DNA from: Pseudomonas putida
Lineage (GTDB): Bacteria > Pseudomonadota > Gammaproteobacteria > Pseudomonadales > Pseudomonadaceae
DNA length: 64,000 nt
Direction of reading: 5' to 3'
Assembly (NCBI RefSeq): GCF_022627325.1
Contig: NZ_JAETZZ010000006.1
Location: 186,001 to 250,000 of the forward strand
Position 1 is the stretch's first letter. Each line of letters begins with the position of its first letter. The notes below the pieces were generated by a model. It saw only the letters and a list, made by a program, of their open reading frames with translations, made no database searches and had not been told where the DNA came from. Shown here one piece after another: positions 26,937-38,900 of this stretch. The translations under genes and the position numbers were made by a program.

Positions 26937-27837
26937 CCCCATCGAGCGTGGCGAACGAGGTGTCCTTGGCGGTGAGCAGGAAGTCGCGCATGTAGGGGGC
27001 ATCGAGCATGTCGGTGCGCACGGCCGCATACAGCGTGGCGAACAGGCCTTTCTCGCCAAGGCGTTTGCCCTTCACATACCCGCGCGAGCTGTACTCATGC
27101 AGTGCCCAGTGCGGCATGCCGCAGACCCCGCGGCCGCTGGCCACCAATTGCATCATCATCACGGTCAGCTCCGAGGTGCGTACGGCCGCCGGCTCGATGT
27201 CGGCCGGTTCCAGGAAGCGGGTGAAGATATCCAGCCGATCGCGCTCCACCGGGTAGGTGATCAGCGTCTGGTCGAGCAGGTCCTGGGGCACGATGTAAGG
27301 CTTGTTGGCCAGCGGGTGCTGGTTGGCCACGGCGAGCATGGCTTCATAGGTGAACAGCGGTACGTAAGTGATGCCGGCAAGGTCCAGTGGGTCGGAGGTC
27401 ACTACCAGGTCCAGGTCGCCACGGGCAAGGGCGGGCAGTGGCGCGAATGCGAAGCCTGACGCCAGGTCCAGCTCCACTTCCGGCCAGGCATCGCGGAACT
27501 GGTCGATGGTGGGCATCAGCCACTGGAAGCAGCTGTGGCATTCGATGGCCATGTGCAGGCGCCCGGCAGTCCCCCCCGCCAGGCGGGCGATATCACGCTC
27601 GGCGCTGCGCAGCAGCGGAAGGGTGGCATCTGCCAGCTGCAGCAAGCGCAGGCCGGCGCTGGTGAAGCGGATAGGTTTGGTCTTGCGTGCGAACAGCGGC
27701 AGGCCCAGGCGTTCTTCAAGCTCCTTGAACTGATGCGACAGTGCCGACTGGGTCAGGTGCAGCCGTTCTGCGGCCTCCACCAGGCTATCGGCCTCGCGCA
27801 GGGCATGAAGGGTTTTCAGGTGGCGGATCTCCAGCAC
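26920..27837 (-). CDS. metR: LysR-family regulator MetR
   Basis: A 305-residue LysR-type activator of methionine biosynthesis that responds to homocysteine. The N-terminal helix-turn-helix ([27 protein letters not shown]) and the effector domain with [11 protein letters not shown] are MetR hallmarks. I place the start at the GTG (27835-27837) because GGAG lies six bases upstream. The in-frame ATG at 27855 has no ribosome binding site. No met gene is adjacent, so its targets lie elsewhere. It overlaps the convergent NUDIX gene by 17 bp. Confidence 0.92.
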   Translation of the reverse strand: MLEIRHLKTLHALREADSLVEAAERLHLTQSALSHQFKELEERLGLPLFARKTKPIRFTSAGLRLLQLADATLPLLRSAERDIARLAGGTAGRLHMAIECHSCFQWLMPTIDQFRDAWPEVELDLASGFAFAPLPALARGDLDLVVTSDPLDLAGITYVPLFTYEAMLAVANQHPLANKPYIVPQDLLDQTLITYPVERDRLDIFTRFLEPADIEPAAVRTSELTVMMMQLVASGRGVCGMPHWALHEYSSRGYVKGKRLGEKGLFATLYAAVRTDMLDAPYMRDFLLTAKDTSFATLDGVSAVR

Positions 27838-28033
27838 GGCTGACTCCGAGAGCATAATTTGTGTGAATAGCGAATGAGTTGAGTTTCTCTCATGTTGCGC
27901 TGGCTGTCGACTGGACCTTGCGCCGCACCACTGGGCGGGGTTCATCAAATTGTCACGCAACTGTGGCAGCGCGCCCGAATGAATTTCATCAGACTCGCGC
28001 TCTACTGGGGATCTGCATTCTGGTGTTTCTTTC

Positions 28034-29029
28034 ATGCGGGCTTTTTTGCTTTTTTTCGTGTTCCTTCTCAGCGTGCCAGCGAGCTTCGCCGATCAGCGTT
28101 GTGACACTCATGTCCCGGTCCAACGGGCCGAGGCGGGCGATCTGAGCCTGGTTTACCAAAGTGTCGGCGCGCCGCAGGACCCTGCGTTGCTGCTGGTCAT
28201 GGGGCTGGGTGGGCAGCTGATCCACTGGCCCGATGACGTGGTCCAGGCCTTGTGTCTGCAAGGCTTTCGGGTCATTCGCTATGACAACCGTGACGTTGGC
28301 CTGTCGCGCTGGAACCAACAGCCGCCCTCGGCCAACCTCACGGTCGAGCTGTTGCGCTACAAGTTCGGCCTGCCGGTTGCCGCGCCCTATACGCTGACCG
28401 ACATGGCCGGTGACGGGCTGCGCCTGATGGACGCATTGGGGATTGGCCAATTCCATGTGCTGGGTGTGAGCATGGGCGGGATGATCGCCCAGCACATGGC
28501 CGCGATTGCGCCGCAGCGGGTGCGCAGCCTGACACTGGTCATGTCCAGCTCTGGTGCGGCAGGGCTGCCGGCGCCGGCCCCAGCCCTGGTGCAGTTGCTG
28601 GCCCGGCGCAGTGCGCCGAACCGGGAAGTGGCCATCGAGCAGCAGGCCGACCTGCTGGCGGCATTGGGTAGCCCGCGGGTGCATGATGACCGGGCCGCTT
28701 TGTTGCAGCAGGCTGCGGTGGCCTATGATCGGGCGTTCAACCCTGAAGGTGCCAAGCGCCAGATCATGGCGATCCTGGCCGAGCCAAGCCGGGTAGCGCT
28801 ACTCAATCAGCTGCGCGTTCCGACATTGGTGGTGCACGGGACGGCTGACCCATTGTTGCCGGTGATGCATGGGGTGCACCTGGCGGCGCATATCCGTGGT
28901 AGCCAGCTGCGGCTGATCCCGGGGTTGGCACATCGTTTCCAGGAACCCTTCAAGGCACCCTTGTTGGGGGCCGTGCTGCCTTATCTGCAGTCACATCGTG
29001 AGGACGTGGCGCACCTTGCCGGGTTATGA
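28034..29029 (+). CDS. Exported alpha/beta hydrolase
   Basis: A 331-residue alpha/beta-hydrolase with a signal peptide ([17 protein letters not shown]), so probably periplasmic. The nucleophile elbow is GVSMGG, the acid Asp lies in [11 protein letters not shown] and the catalytic His in [22 protein letters not shown] forms the oxyanion loop. The cap region suggests a small ester or lactone substrate, which cannot be specified. The ribosome binding site is weak. It diverges from metR and converges on aauR. Confidence 0.85.
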   Translation: MRAFLLFFVFLLSVPASFADQRCDTHVPVQRAEAGDLSLVYQSVGAPQDPALLLVMGLGGQLIHWPDDVVQALCLQGFRVIRYDNRDVGLSRWNQQPPSANLTVELLRYKFGLPVAAPYTLTDMAGDGLRLMDALGIGQFHVLGVSMGGMIAQHMAAIAPQRVRSLTLVMSSSGAAGLPAPAPALVQLLARRSAPNREVAIEQQADLLAALGSPRVHDDRAALLQQAAVAYDRAFNPEGAKRQIMAILAEPSRVALLNQLRVPTLVVHGTADPLLPVMHGVHLAAHIRGSQLRLIPGLAHRFQEPFKAPLLGAVLPYLQSHREDVAHLAGL

Positions 29030-29056
29030 CAGTGCGCAGGCCCCTCAGGTGGGCGT

Positions 29057-30381
<1,325 letters not shown>

Positions 30382-30385
<4 letters not shown>

Positions 30386-32286
30386 GGGAGCTCTGCCGGT
30401 TCATTAGGGGGGGACACCAGTGGCAGGGTGAGAACGAAGGCCGTTCCGCCACTGACAGGATGCTCGACGTTGAGGCTGCCCTTGGCGGCGGCGGCAAGGC
30501 TCGCCGACAGGGTCAGGCCCAGGCCCAGGCCGTGTTCGCCCGGTTTGGTGGTGAAGAAGGGTTCGAACAGGTGCTTGCGCGCCTCGTCATCGATACCGTG
30601 GCCATTGTCACGTACCCGCAGGCGATACTTGTCGCCCTGCAACTCGCCCTCCAGCCACAGCTCAGGTGCCGGCTGGGTTGCCATGGCATCCAGGGCGTTG
30701 CCGATCAGGTTGACCAGAATCTGCTCCAGGCGGGTCTGGTCAATGGCCAGTTGCAGGTCGTCGAACTGGCTGTGCAGCTTCAGGTGGCAGCCGCTGATGC
30801 GAGTGGCCAGCACCTGCAAGGTGGCCTCCACTGCCTTGGCCAGCGAGGCCTGGCCGCGGTCGTCACCGCGGCGGGCGAACGAACGCAGGCTGGCGGTGAT
30901 GCGGCCCATGCGGTCGATCAGTGCGTTCATGGTGCGCAGGTTGGTACTGGCGGTGTCCAGCGCGCCTCGTTCGAGAAAGCGCACGGTGTTGCCGGACAGT
31001 GTGCGCAGCGCCGCCAGGGGCTGGTTGAGCTCGTGGGCGATGCTGGTGGACATCTGCCCAATGGCGGCCAATTTGCCGGCCTGGACCAGTTCGTCCTGGG
31101 CGTGGCGCAGGGTCTGCTCGGCATGACGGCGTTCGCGGATCTGCCCCTTGAGCCTTTCGTTGCTGGCGCGCAGGTCGGCAGTGCGCTCAGCGATGCGCCG
31201 CTCCAGCTGGCTGTTGGCCTCCTCGAGCGCTTCGCGTGCAGCCAGGCGGGTGGCGATCACCTTGCGCCGCTCGTTCCAGGCGATACCCAGGATCGCCAGC
31301 AGGGCGAACGCCACGCCTACCAGAATGCCTTGCACCATCGACTCGCGGCGCAGGTCCTGCAGGGGAGTGAGCAGGGTGAAATGCCAGGGCGTATCCACCA
31401 GGCGCCGGGTTTGCGCCAGGTAGGCGACCTCATGCGGTTTGCCGTGGGCGGTTTCACTGTTGGCCGGGAACGTCAGTTTCTCTACGCCATCGGCGAGCGT
31501 CTCACGGGCCAGTGGCTGCAGCTCGTTCAGCGGCCACCAGTAATATTGCAGGCTGCGCGCCAGGCGCTCCTTGATCTGCGGGGTCATGGGGCGCACCGAC
31601 TTCAGGCGCCGCGCCGGGTCGCTGGAGAGGATGATGATGCCGTTTTCGTCGCTGACGAACGCTTCCAGGCGGGCGCGCTGCCAGCGCTCTTCCAGGGTGT
31701 CCAGGCGTACCTTGATCACCGCCACGCCAATGATCTTGCCGTGTTCTTCAAGGCCGTGGGCCAGGTAATAGCCGGCCTCGCCGGTGGTGCTGCCAATGCC
31801 GTAGAAACGGCCCGGCTCGCCGCGCACGGCGGTCTGGAAATAGGCGCGGAAAGACAGGTCTTCACCGAGGAACGAGTCGGCATCGCGCCAGTTGCTGGTA
31901 GCCTGTACCCGGCCATTGGTATCGAGCACGAAGATGGCCCGGCTGCGGCTGCGGCGGTTGAGGCCTTCGAGGTATTCGTTGACGGCCTGGCGTGAGCCGC
32001 CGTCGGGGTCGGTGAGCAGGTGCGAGACGCTGTCTTCGAGCTCCAGCAGGCTCGGCAGGTAGGTGTACTTGCTGATTTCGCTTTCGACCGTACGCGCATG
32101 CAACTCCAGCTGGCGCTCGCCGTTTTCACTCAGGGCGCGTATGCCGTTGCTCTCGCTGATCAGGTAGCCAGCCAGGCCCAGCCCGACCATCAGCAGGATG
32201 ATCAGGGGCGGCAGCAGCAATTGGCGGATCAGGCGGGATTTCACGGCAGGCTTGGCAGGGAGAAGAAGCGAGGGGTCGCATTTCAT
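30382..32286 (-). CDS. aauS: Sensor histidine kinase AauS
   Basis: A 634-residue DctB-like membrane sensor kinase. Two helices (LLLPPLIILLMVGLGLAGYL and GILVGVAFALLAILGIAW) bracket a periplasmic double-PAS (dCache) domain of about 270 residues. A coiled coil then leads to the kinase core: His418 in SIAHELNQP, N-box NLIGNALDAM, G-boxes DNGHGID and GLGLGLTLS. It senses acidic amino acids and phosphorylates AauR. The ATG at 32286 is taken as start because AAGG is eight bases upstream; a GTG one codon earlier is possible. The gene lies downstream of aatP and may share its transcript. Confidence 0.88.
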
Positions 32287-32355
32287 CACAGTGGCCTTGT
32301 CACGACCAGCATCCGCTGCCCGGTGAAGCCCTGGGCAGCGGTTACTGTGGCCGGC

Positions 32356-33090
32356 TCAGTGTTGCAGGATCTTGCTGAGGAAGTGCTGGGTGCGTTGGTC
32401 GCGGGTACCTTGGTCACCGAAGAACTCTTCCTTGGTGCAGTCTTCGATAATGCTGCCCTTGTCCATGAAGATGACCCGGTTGGCGACCTTGCGGGCGAAG
32501 CCCATCTCGTGGGTCACGCACATCATGGTCATGCCTTCGTTGGCCAACTGCACCATCACATCCAGCACTTCGCTGACCATTTCCGGGTCCAGCGCCGAGG
32601 TCGGCTCGTCGAACAGCATGACGATCGGGTCCATGGCCAGGGCGCGGGCGATCGCCACACGTTGTTGCTGGCCACCGGAGAGTTGGCCTGGGTGCTTCTT
32701 GGCGTGCGCGCTGAGGCCGACCCGTTCGAGCAGGGCCAGGCCCTTCTTGGTCGCCTCCTCTTCACTGCGGCCCAGTACCTTGCGTTGAGCGATGGTCAGG
32801 TTCTCGGTGATGGTCAGGTGCGGGAACAGCTCGAAGTGCTGGAACACCATGCCGACGCGCGAGCGCAACTTGGGCAGGTTGGTCTTGGGGTCGGCAATCG
32901 ACGTGCCATCGACCACGATGTCGCCTTTCTGGAACGGTTCCAGGGCGTTGACGCACTTGATCAGTGTGGATTTACCCGAGCCCGAAGGGCCGCACACCAC
33001 CACCACTTCACCTTTCTTGACCTCAGTGCTGCAGTCGGTCAGTACCTGGAAGTCGCCGTACCACTTGTTGACGTTCTTGATGGAAATCAT
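32356..33090 (-). CDS. aatP: Acidic amino acid ABC transporter ATP-binding protein
   Basis: A 244-residue ATPase of the polar amino acid uptake (GlnQ/GltL) family, driving glutamate/aspartate import. It has Walker [11 protein letters not shown]-loop [10 protein letters not shown], signature [15 protein letters not shown], Walker B VMLFDEP and the H-loop VTHEMGF. The frame is open to 33126, but ATG 33090 gives the family N-terminus [12 protein letters not shown] and overlaps the stop of the permease gene by 4 bp. It is the last gene of aatJQMP. Confidence 0.93.
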   Translation of the reverse strand: MISIKNVNKWYGDFQVLTDCSTEVKKGEVVVVCGPSGSGKSTLIKCVNALEPFQKGDIVVDGTSIADPKTNLPKLRSRVGMVFQHFELFPHLTITENLTIAQRKVLGRSEEEATKKGLALLERVGLSAHAKKHPGQLSGGQQQRVAIARALAMDPIVMLFDEPTSALDPEMVSEVLDVMVQLANEGMTMMCVTHEMGFARKVANRVIFMDKGSIIEDCTKEEFFGDQGTRDQRTQHFLSKILQH

Positions 33091-33758
33091 ACGGTGATCC
33101 TTTTTTGCAGGCGCTTGACCAGCCACGAAGCGGAGAAGCTGATGAGGAAATAGACGACCCCGGCGAAGATCAGGAACTCATGGGAGCGCCCAATGATGTC
33201 GCCGTTGGAACGGGCTGAGTTGAGGAAGTCTACCAGGCCCACGGTGTAGACCAGCGAGGTGTCCTGGAACAGGATGATGCTCTGCTGCAGCAGCAGCGGG
33301 GTCATCTTGCGGAAGGCCTGGGGCAGGATGATCAGGCGCATGGTCTGGGCGTAGTTCATGCCCAGTGCTTGCGCGGCGCCCATCTGGCCTTTGGAAATCG
33401 ACTGCACGCCGGCGCGGACGATTTCACAGAAGTAGGCGGCCTCGAACATCATGAAGGCCACCACGCACGAGGTGAAGGCGCCCACCGGGGTGTCCTCCCC
33501 GGTGATCCAACGCAGCACGAAAGGCACGGCCAGATAGAACCAGGTGATCACCAGCAGCAGCGGGATCGAGCGGAAGTAGTTGACGTAGGCACCGGCGAGG
33601 TTCGAAAGCAGCTTGCTCGACGACAAGCGCATCAATGCCAGGAGGGTGCCCAGCACGATACCGCCGATCACGCCCATGACCATCAGCTTGAGGGTCATGA
33701 CCATACCTTCCCAGAGGGCGGGCAGGGCCGGGATGATTTCGCTGAAATCCATTTCCAT
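33087..33758 (-). CDS. aatM: Acidic amino acid ABC transporter permease
   Basis: A 223-residue inner-membrane permease of the HisM/GltK type with about five helices. The EAA cytoplasmic loop that docks the ATPase is visible as [23 protein letters not shown]. The start codon directly abuts the stop of aatQ, and its end overlaps aatP, so the three membrane components are tightly coupled. Confidence 0.92.
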   Translation of the reverse strand: MEMDFSEIIPALPALWEGMVMTLKLMVMGVIGGIVLGTLLALMRLSSSKLLSNLAGAYVNYFRSIPLLLVITWFYLAVPFVLRWITGEDTPVGAFTSCVVAFMMFEAAYFCEIVRAGVQSISKGQMGAAQALGMNYAQTMRLIILPQAFRKMTPLLLQQSIILFQDTSLVYTVGLVDFLNSARSNGDIIGRSHEFLIFAGVVYFLISFSASWLVKRLQKRITV

Positions 33759-34505
33759 TTACTTGCCCCCCACGGAAATCAGGCCAGGCACGGCGACTTT
33801 TTTCTCGATCAGGCGCATCAGCAGCATCAGGCCCATGTTCAGGGTGAAGTAGATCAGCGTGGCCAGGGTGAACGCCTCGAACAGGTTGGCGGAAAACTCT
33901 GCGGTCTGTTTGGTCTGTGCCAGCAGCTCCATCAGGCCGATCAGCGACGCCACCGAAGAGTTCTTGAACACGTTGAGGAACTCGGAGGTGAGCGGCGGAA
34001 TGATGATCCGGTACGCTTGCGGCAAGAGCACGTTGTTGTAGATCTGCGGCAGGCTGAAGCCCATGGCGCGGGCGGCAGCTTCCTGGCCGCGCGGCAACGC
34101 CTGGATGCCGGTGCGCACCTGTTCGCACACGCGGGCAGCGGTGAACAGGCCCAGGCAGATGACCACGCTGATCAATGCCGAGGTGGTCGGGTTGAGGTCC
34201 TGCTTGAACCACTCCTGCAGGCCTTCAGGCAGCAGGTCTGGTATCAGGAAGTACCAGATGAACAGTTGCACCAGCAGCGGTACGTTGCGGAACAGCTCTA
34301 CGTAGGCGGTGGCGATACCCGCTACCAGGCGGTTCGGCACGGTACGCATGACGCCAAGCAGCGAGCCCAGCAGCAGCGCGATGATCCAGGCGGAGATGGC
34401 GATGGCGATGGTCCAGCCCAGACCGGTGATATACCAGTCCAGATAGGTTTCGCTGCCCACGCCGGTGGACTTGAAGAACACGCCCCAGTCCCAGTTGTAA
34501 TTCAT
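33759..34505 (-). CDS. aatQ: Acidic amino acid ABC transporter permease
   Basis: A 248-residue permease of the HisQ/GltJ type, partner of aatM in a heterodimeric channel. The EAA loop reads VCEQVRTGIQALPRGQEAAARAMGF. The N-terminus MNYNWDWGVFFKSTG before the first helix is typical of GltJ. It is separated from aatJ by 142 bp containing hairpins, a common way to set more binding protein than permease. Confidence 0.92.
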   Translation of the reverse strand: MNYNWDWGVFFKSTGVGSETYLDWYITGLGWTIAIAISAWIIALLLGSLLGVMRTVPNRLVAGIATAYVELFRNVPLLVQLFIWYFLIPDLLPEGLQEWFKQDLNPTTSALISVVICLGLFTAARVCEQVRTGIQALPRGQEAAARAMGFSLPQIYNNVLLPQAYRIIIPPLTSEFLNVFKNSSVASLIGLMELLAQTKQTAEFSANLFEAFTLATLIYFTLNMGLMLLMRLIEKKVAVPGLISVGGK

Positions 34506-34550
34506 CGGGATTTCCCCTCAGACGGTTGTTTCACGGGCACCTTCGAGCAT

Positions 34551-34573
34551 CCGGGGGCGCTTGGCGCCCTCGG
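34551..34573. other. Intercistronic stem-loop between aatJ and aatQ
   Basis: CCGGGGGCGC and GCGCCCTCGG form a strong 10-bp stem with one mismatch. It lies between the stop of aatJ and the start of aatQ, where such structures protect the upstream message or cause partial termination. Confidence 0.6.
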
Positions 34574-34647
34574 AGGAAAGGTTAGACACTAATAAGTGGC
34601 TTGCAGGATTGATTCGTGCGCGTGCGCACCAGGCCACTAACTGAGGA

Positions 34648-35565
34648 TCAGGATTTCTTCTCGTCCGCGGCCTTGTCGGTCGGCTCGGCGATCAGCTTTT
34701 TCAGTTCATCGCTCATCGGGAACTGAAGGTTCAGGCCTTTTGGCGGAATCGGCTGCTGGAACCACTTGTCGTAGCTCTTGTTGACCTCGCCGGATTTGAA
34801 GTAACCCACGATGGCATCGTCGACGGCTTTCTTGAAGCTCTCGTCACCCTTGCGCATCATGCAGCCGTAGATCTCGTAAGACTGCGGCGTGCCGGTGATG
34901 ACCCAGTCCGCAGGCTTGCGCGCTTTGGCCATTTCACCGGCCAGCAGGGCATCGTCCATCATGAAGGCCACGGCGCGGCCGCTTTCGAGCATGTTGAAGG
35001 CTTCACCGTGGTCCTTGGCGGAAATCACGTTCATCTTCATCTGCTTGTCGGCGTTCATCGCCTTGAGGATGCGCTCGGAGGTGGTGCCGGCGGTGGTCAC
35101 CACGTTCTTGCCGCCCAGGTCGGTAAAGTCTTTATAGGAGGGTTGGCCATCCTTGACCTTGGTCAGCAGGCGCGTGCCGACTTCGAAGATACCCACCGAG
35201 AAGGCGACTTGCTGCTGGCGCTCGACGTTGTTGGTGGTGGAGCCGCACTCAAGGTCGACGGTGCCGTTCTGCACCAGCGGGATACGGGTCTGGGAGGTGA
35301 CGAGGTTGTACCTGACCTTGATGTCGGTGCCCAGTTGCTTCTTCAGGGCGTCGACCACGGCCATCTGGATGTCGTGGGAGTAGCCCACAGGCTCGGGTTT
35401 ACCGGCCAGGTAGGAAAACGGGATGGAGGAGTCGCGGTGGCCCAGGGTGATGGTGCCCGAATCCTTGATCTTCTTCAGGGTGCCAGTCAGTTCTTCGGCC
35501 ATGGCCGGCGAAGCGATCACAGCGGCCGCGATGGCGGCGCCCAGCAATTGACGAACGATACGCAT
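34648..35565 (-). CDS. aatJ: Periplasmic glutamate/aspartate-binding protein
   Basis: A 305-residue periplasmic solute-binding protein of the GltI type, delivering acidic amino acids to AatQMP. The signal peptide is MRIVRQLLGAAIAAAVIASPAMA. The ligand domain includes KKIKDSGTITLGHRDSSIPFSYL and the conserved ECGSTTNN loop. The frame extends to 35661, but ATG 35565 has GAGGA seven bases upstream and the signal peptide. A sigma-54 promoter at 35668-35683 and two AauR dyads beyond it drive the operon. Confidence 0.94.
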   Translation of the reverse strand: MRIVRQLLGAAIAAAVIASPAMAEELTGTLKKIKDSGTITLGHRDSSIPFSYLAGKPEPVGYSHDIQMAVVDALKKQLGTDIKVRYNLVTSQTRIPLVQNGTVDLECGSTTNNVERQQQVAFSVGIFEVGTRLLTKVKDGQPSYKDFTDLGGKNVVTTAGTTSERILKAMNADKQMKMNVISAKDHGEAFNMLESGRAVAFMMDDALLAGEMAKARKPADWVITGTPQSYEIYGCMMRKGDESFKKAVDDAIVGYFKSGEVNKSYDKWFQQPIPPKGLNLQFPMSDELKKLIAEPTDKAADEKKS

Positions 35566-35667
35566 CAAATTTTCCTCGACGTGTTTGTTTTTTTTATGGA
35601 GCCGTTGGCGGACTCTTTCGTTCAACGAATACAGCAAGAAGCGAGTGCATTCGGCTACCAAGTGTAG

Positions 35668-35683
35668 AGCATGAGTCGTGCCA
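35668..35683 (-). promoter_or_regulatory. Sigma-54 promoter of the aat operon
   Basis: On the minus strand the bases read TGGCACGACTCATGCT, matching the -24/-12 consensus TGGCAC-N5-TTGCA/T at all positions but one, with correct GG-to-GC spacing. The start site would be near 35657, giving a leader of about 90 nt. Confidence 0.85.
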
Positions 35684-35760
35684 AGCCCTGTGACAGATCA
35701 TAACCCCGCGCAAAGCCTGGGCATGAACCCTCTGTGAAGGTTTTTCTGCACCACGGATTG

Positions 35761-35774
35761 GTCGGAACACCGAA
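35761..35774. promoter_or_regulatory. AauR upstream site 1
   Basis: GTCGGAACACCGAA matches the AauR dyad TTCGG-N4-CCGAA (recalled from work on P. putida acidic amino acid genes) with one mismatch. Its centre is about 110 bp upstream of the sigma-54 start. Confidence 0.75.
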
Positions 35775-35791
35775 TGAGTTGATAAGTCGCG

Positions 35792-35805
35792 TTCGGCAAT
35801 CCGAA
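35792..35805. promoter_or_regulatory. AauR upstream site 2
   Basis: TTCGGCAATCCGAA is an exact match to TTCGG-N4-CCGAA. It lies 31 bp from site 1, three helical turns, so both dimers would sit on the same DNA face. Confidence 0.85.
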
Positions 35806-35867
35806 CGATTACTTGCACCGCGCTCCGCTCCCAGATTTAAGTATCACCTGAGGGCGCGAAACCCATG

Positions 35868-35899
35868 ATGAGCTCGCTGGCTAACCACCAGGAGCTCAT
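35868..35899 (+). promoter_or_regulatory. Hairpin occluding the ribosome binding site of the NEL/LRR gene
   Basis: ATGAGCTC-G-CTGG (35868-35880) pairs with CCAG-GAGCTCAT (35888-35899). This gives a 12-bp stem with one bulged G and a 7-base loop. The Shine-Dalgarno GGAG (35891-35894) is inside the right arm, and the GTG start is only three bases past the stem. Translation should need melting, a partner RNA or a protein. Confidence 0.75.
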
Positions 35900-35902
35900 A
35901 CC

Positions 35903-38900
35903 GTGTCCGCTATTGCGATTCCTTCCGATTCCGTCGATGCCTTCATCGCCGGCCAGTTGCCAGGCTGGTTGAAGTCTGCCGATGTCGATCTGCTTCTGAC
36001 CCTGTACCGGGCGTTGCGTCATCAGCAGGCCGCTGCTGAAGGCGTCAGAAACCTATTGGCGCAGATGCCAAGCATCGAGGCCTTTGCCACGCCGCTGCTC
36101 GAGACTGCGCTGGGGCAAAGTGGCCTGGCCGACGCAGACGTGCGCAACATGAAGGTCTACATCGAGAACGATGTGCCTTTGCCCAGTGCGGCGCCCCGAC
36201 TGCATACCCCGTGGACGACGCTACCTAGCAAGCAGCCTTTGCTGACGGCGGCGTTGCACAACTTTCATGAGGCCGAGACGCGTCCCTCGGTTCATCGCCG
36301 TGCCCATCTGCAGGACGTTCACGGCATCAAGCTGCCGCTGGCATTCGAAGCGTTTGCCAGCTGTTGCAGAACGCTGGATATAGGGGGGCGCTACCAGGAA
36401 ATGTTGCACGCGCGGCTGTTTCCGAAAAGCAGGCCCCCTGCGCCTGAGGGGTTTGCCCGCGCGGCGGTGGAGCGCGTGCTCGAAGAGAATCTGCGCGCGA
36501 AGATGGAAGTTGCGGTGCGCATGGCCAGGATCAAGTCCGAGCTGGACGATGTCGACTACCTGCGTCTGTTGCCTGTGTGCGCAAGCAAACCTATCGTGCC
36601 GGCGGCATCAGGCATCGCCACGCCTCGCCAGCTGTACCTGTTGGGCAAACGCATCCATGGCCCCGTGGCCTTCGAGATGCGCGACAGTGCCGCAGGGCCG
36701 CTCTCGGGAATCATCAGTTGGATACCACAGGATCCCTACCGGCAGATCGCCAGGTACCCCACCTGGGCCGCCCTCTATCAGTCTTTGGCCAAACAGCTGC
36801 GTGCACCCCATTACCGTTCGTTTTTCTGTCGATTCATCAGTGAGCGTGATAAACCGACCTTCACGGCAACCCTCGAACGGCTGATCCAGGCGAGCGACGG
36901 CAAGCAGCCAGTTGATCTGGATGGGCGCAATTTCTCGATCGATATGCCCTTGTTCGCCTATCTGCGGGCGCAGCAGGTGGACAAGATACTCGATGATGCA
37001 AGGGTCCTGGCAGTGCCCACCGGTGACGAGACTGCGATCGAGCGACATCAACGCCTGGAAGTGCTCAAGAGTGCTGGCTTCGATCTGCTCAACCTGGCGG
37101 CGCTGTTCGTTCCGGTGTTGGGCGAGGTGATGATGGCCGTGGCAGCGGTGGACGTTGTCAGCGAAGTCTACAAAGGTTATGCCGACTGGCGCATTGGCGA
37201 TCGCCAGGGGGCGCTGGATCACCTGTTTGGCGTGGCAGAGAACCTGGCGGTCGGCACGGTGATCGGCGCCGCGCAGGTAGGTGTAGGCCGGGTGCTTGAG
37301 CGCATCCCTTTTGTCGATGCACTTACCCCCTTGCACGAGGGTGAGGGGCGATACCGGCTGGCGGATCGGCCCGTTTCGGCTCACCACATCGACGGTGGAG
37401 GGGCACTTTTGCGCAGCTTAGGTGGGCGCTGGGCGCAAATATCAGACCAAAGTGCCGAAACGCTACTACGCGTCACCGGGTTAGAGCAGGATCACCTGCG
37501 CAACGTGCACCTGCAGGGCGAAGCTCCTCCTGCTCGCCTGCTCGATGCCCATGAGCGTCACGAACTGCATACCCTTGAGCCGCACCTGCAGGGGGCCGCC
37601 CTGGAGCGTGAACTGGCAGCTCGGCAAGATCAGCCTTCTGCTGCTGGCGCATTGCTGATCAGGGTCTTCCCTGGGCTGTCCGTTCGCGGCGCTGAAAGCG
37701 TGCTCGAACAGGCCAGTGGTGAGCAGGTCAAGGCGTTGCTCACCACTGGCCGTATACCCTTGGAAATGGCCGAGCGCGCCCGTTGGCTCTTGCGCGAAAG
37801 CCGCCTGGACCGTGCGTTGCTGGGGTTCGAGCACCAAGGCGCGGTCAACGATGCCACTCAGCGCCTGGTGCTCAAGTGGGTCAACGAACTCGCGCCCTGG
37901 CCGGCTTCGGTTCGCATTGAACTGCGCCTGGGCGAAGCGAAGGGGCGGCTGCTCGCATCGGTGGGAAGCACCACTGCGACCCGCGTACGGTGCCTTGTGC
38001 AGACCGAGCAGGGCTATCAGCTGAGTGATGCCCCGCAGCCAATAATTGGCCAAGGGTTATTGGCCTGCCTGATTCAGACACTTGAGGAGGGCCAGAAAGT
38101 AGCGCTCGGGGAGGGCTCGGTTGACGCCCGTGCTTTGGGCAACAGGGTTGCTCAAGCGGCCAGCGCAGACCGGCAAAAGACAGCTCAGTTGATGGGCTTG
38201 CGGCCGATCGGAGAACGCTTTCGCCCGCCGCAGCGCTTCGCTGACGGCCGTTTCGGTTATGCACTCAGTGGAAGGGGAGAGAGTAGCCGTCAGGCGATTC
38301 GCCGCGGGATACATGAAATCTTCCCAACCCTGACCGACGCACAACTTGACGCCTACCTGGGCGACCTGATGCAGCGCCGTATCGGGCTCTGGGACCACCT
38401 CAGCACGCTGCAGCGGCAACTGGATAGCTTGCGCAACGCGCTGGATGCCTGGCAACGTGAGCGCGTGAGCTTCTTGGATGGGCGCAGGCGACAACGGGTG
38501 GCCAGCCAGATCCGCCGGGCCTGGCGGCGCAAGACGGCAGGCTTGGCAGGTGACGATTTCAGCCTGCATATCGAGGGTGAACTCGTGGGCAGCCTGCCGA
38601 TCCTCCCCGAAGGCGTCGAATTCACTCATGTCCAGCGGTTGACGTTGCGTAACATGAGCCTCGACCACATGGATGAACAGTTCCTGCTCAGGTTCACCGG
38701 CGTTCGTGAGCTCGACCTGCGGGACAATCAGTTGGTCACCCTGCCGGCAGGCCTGGAGCGCCTGACCGCTCTGCGCAGGCTGCATCTGGCAGGAAACCGG
38801 ATTGCCTTCGATGCTCAGAGCAATCTCCGGTTGGCAAGCCTTTCCATGCTGCAGCAGCTGGATCTGACCTACAACCCGCTGGGCCTGGTCCCCGACCTTT

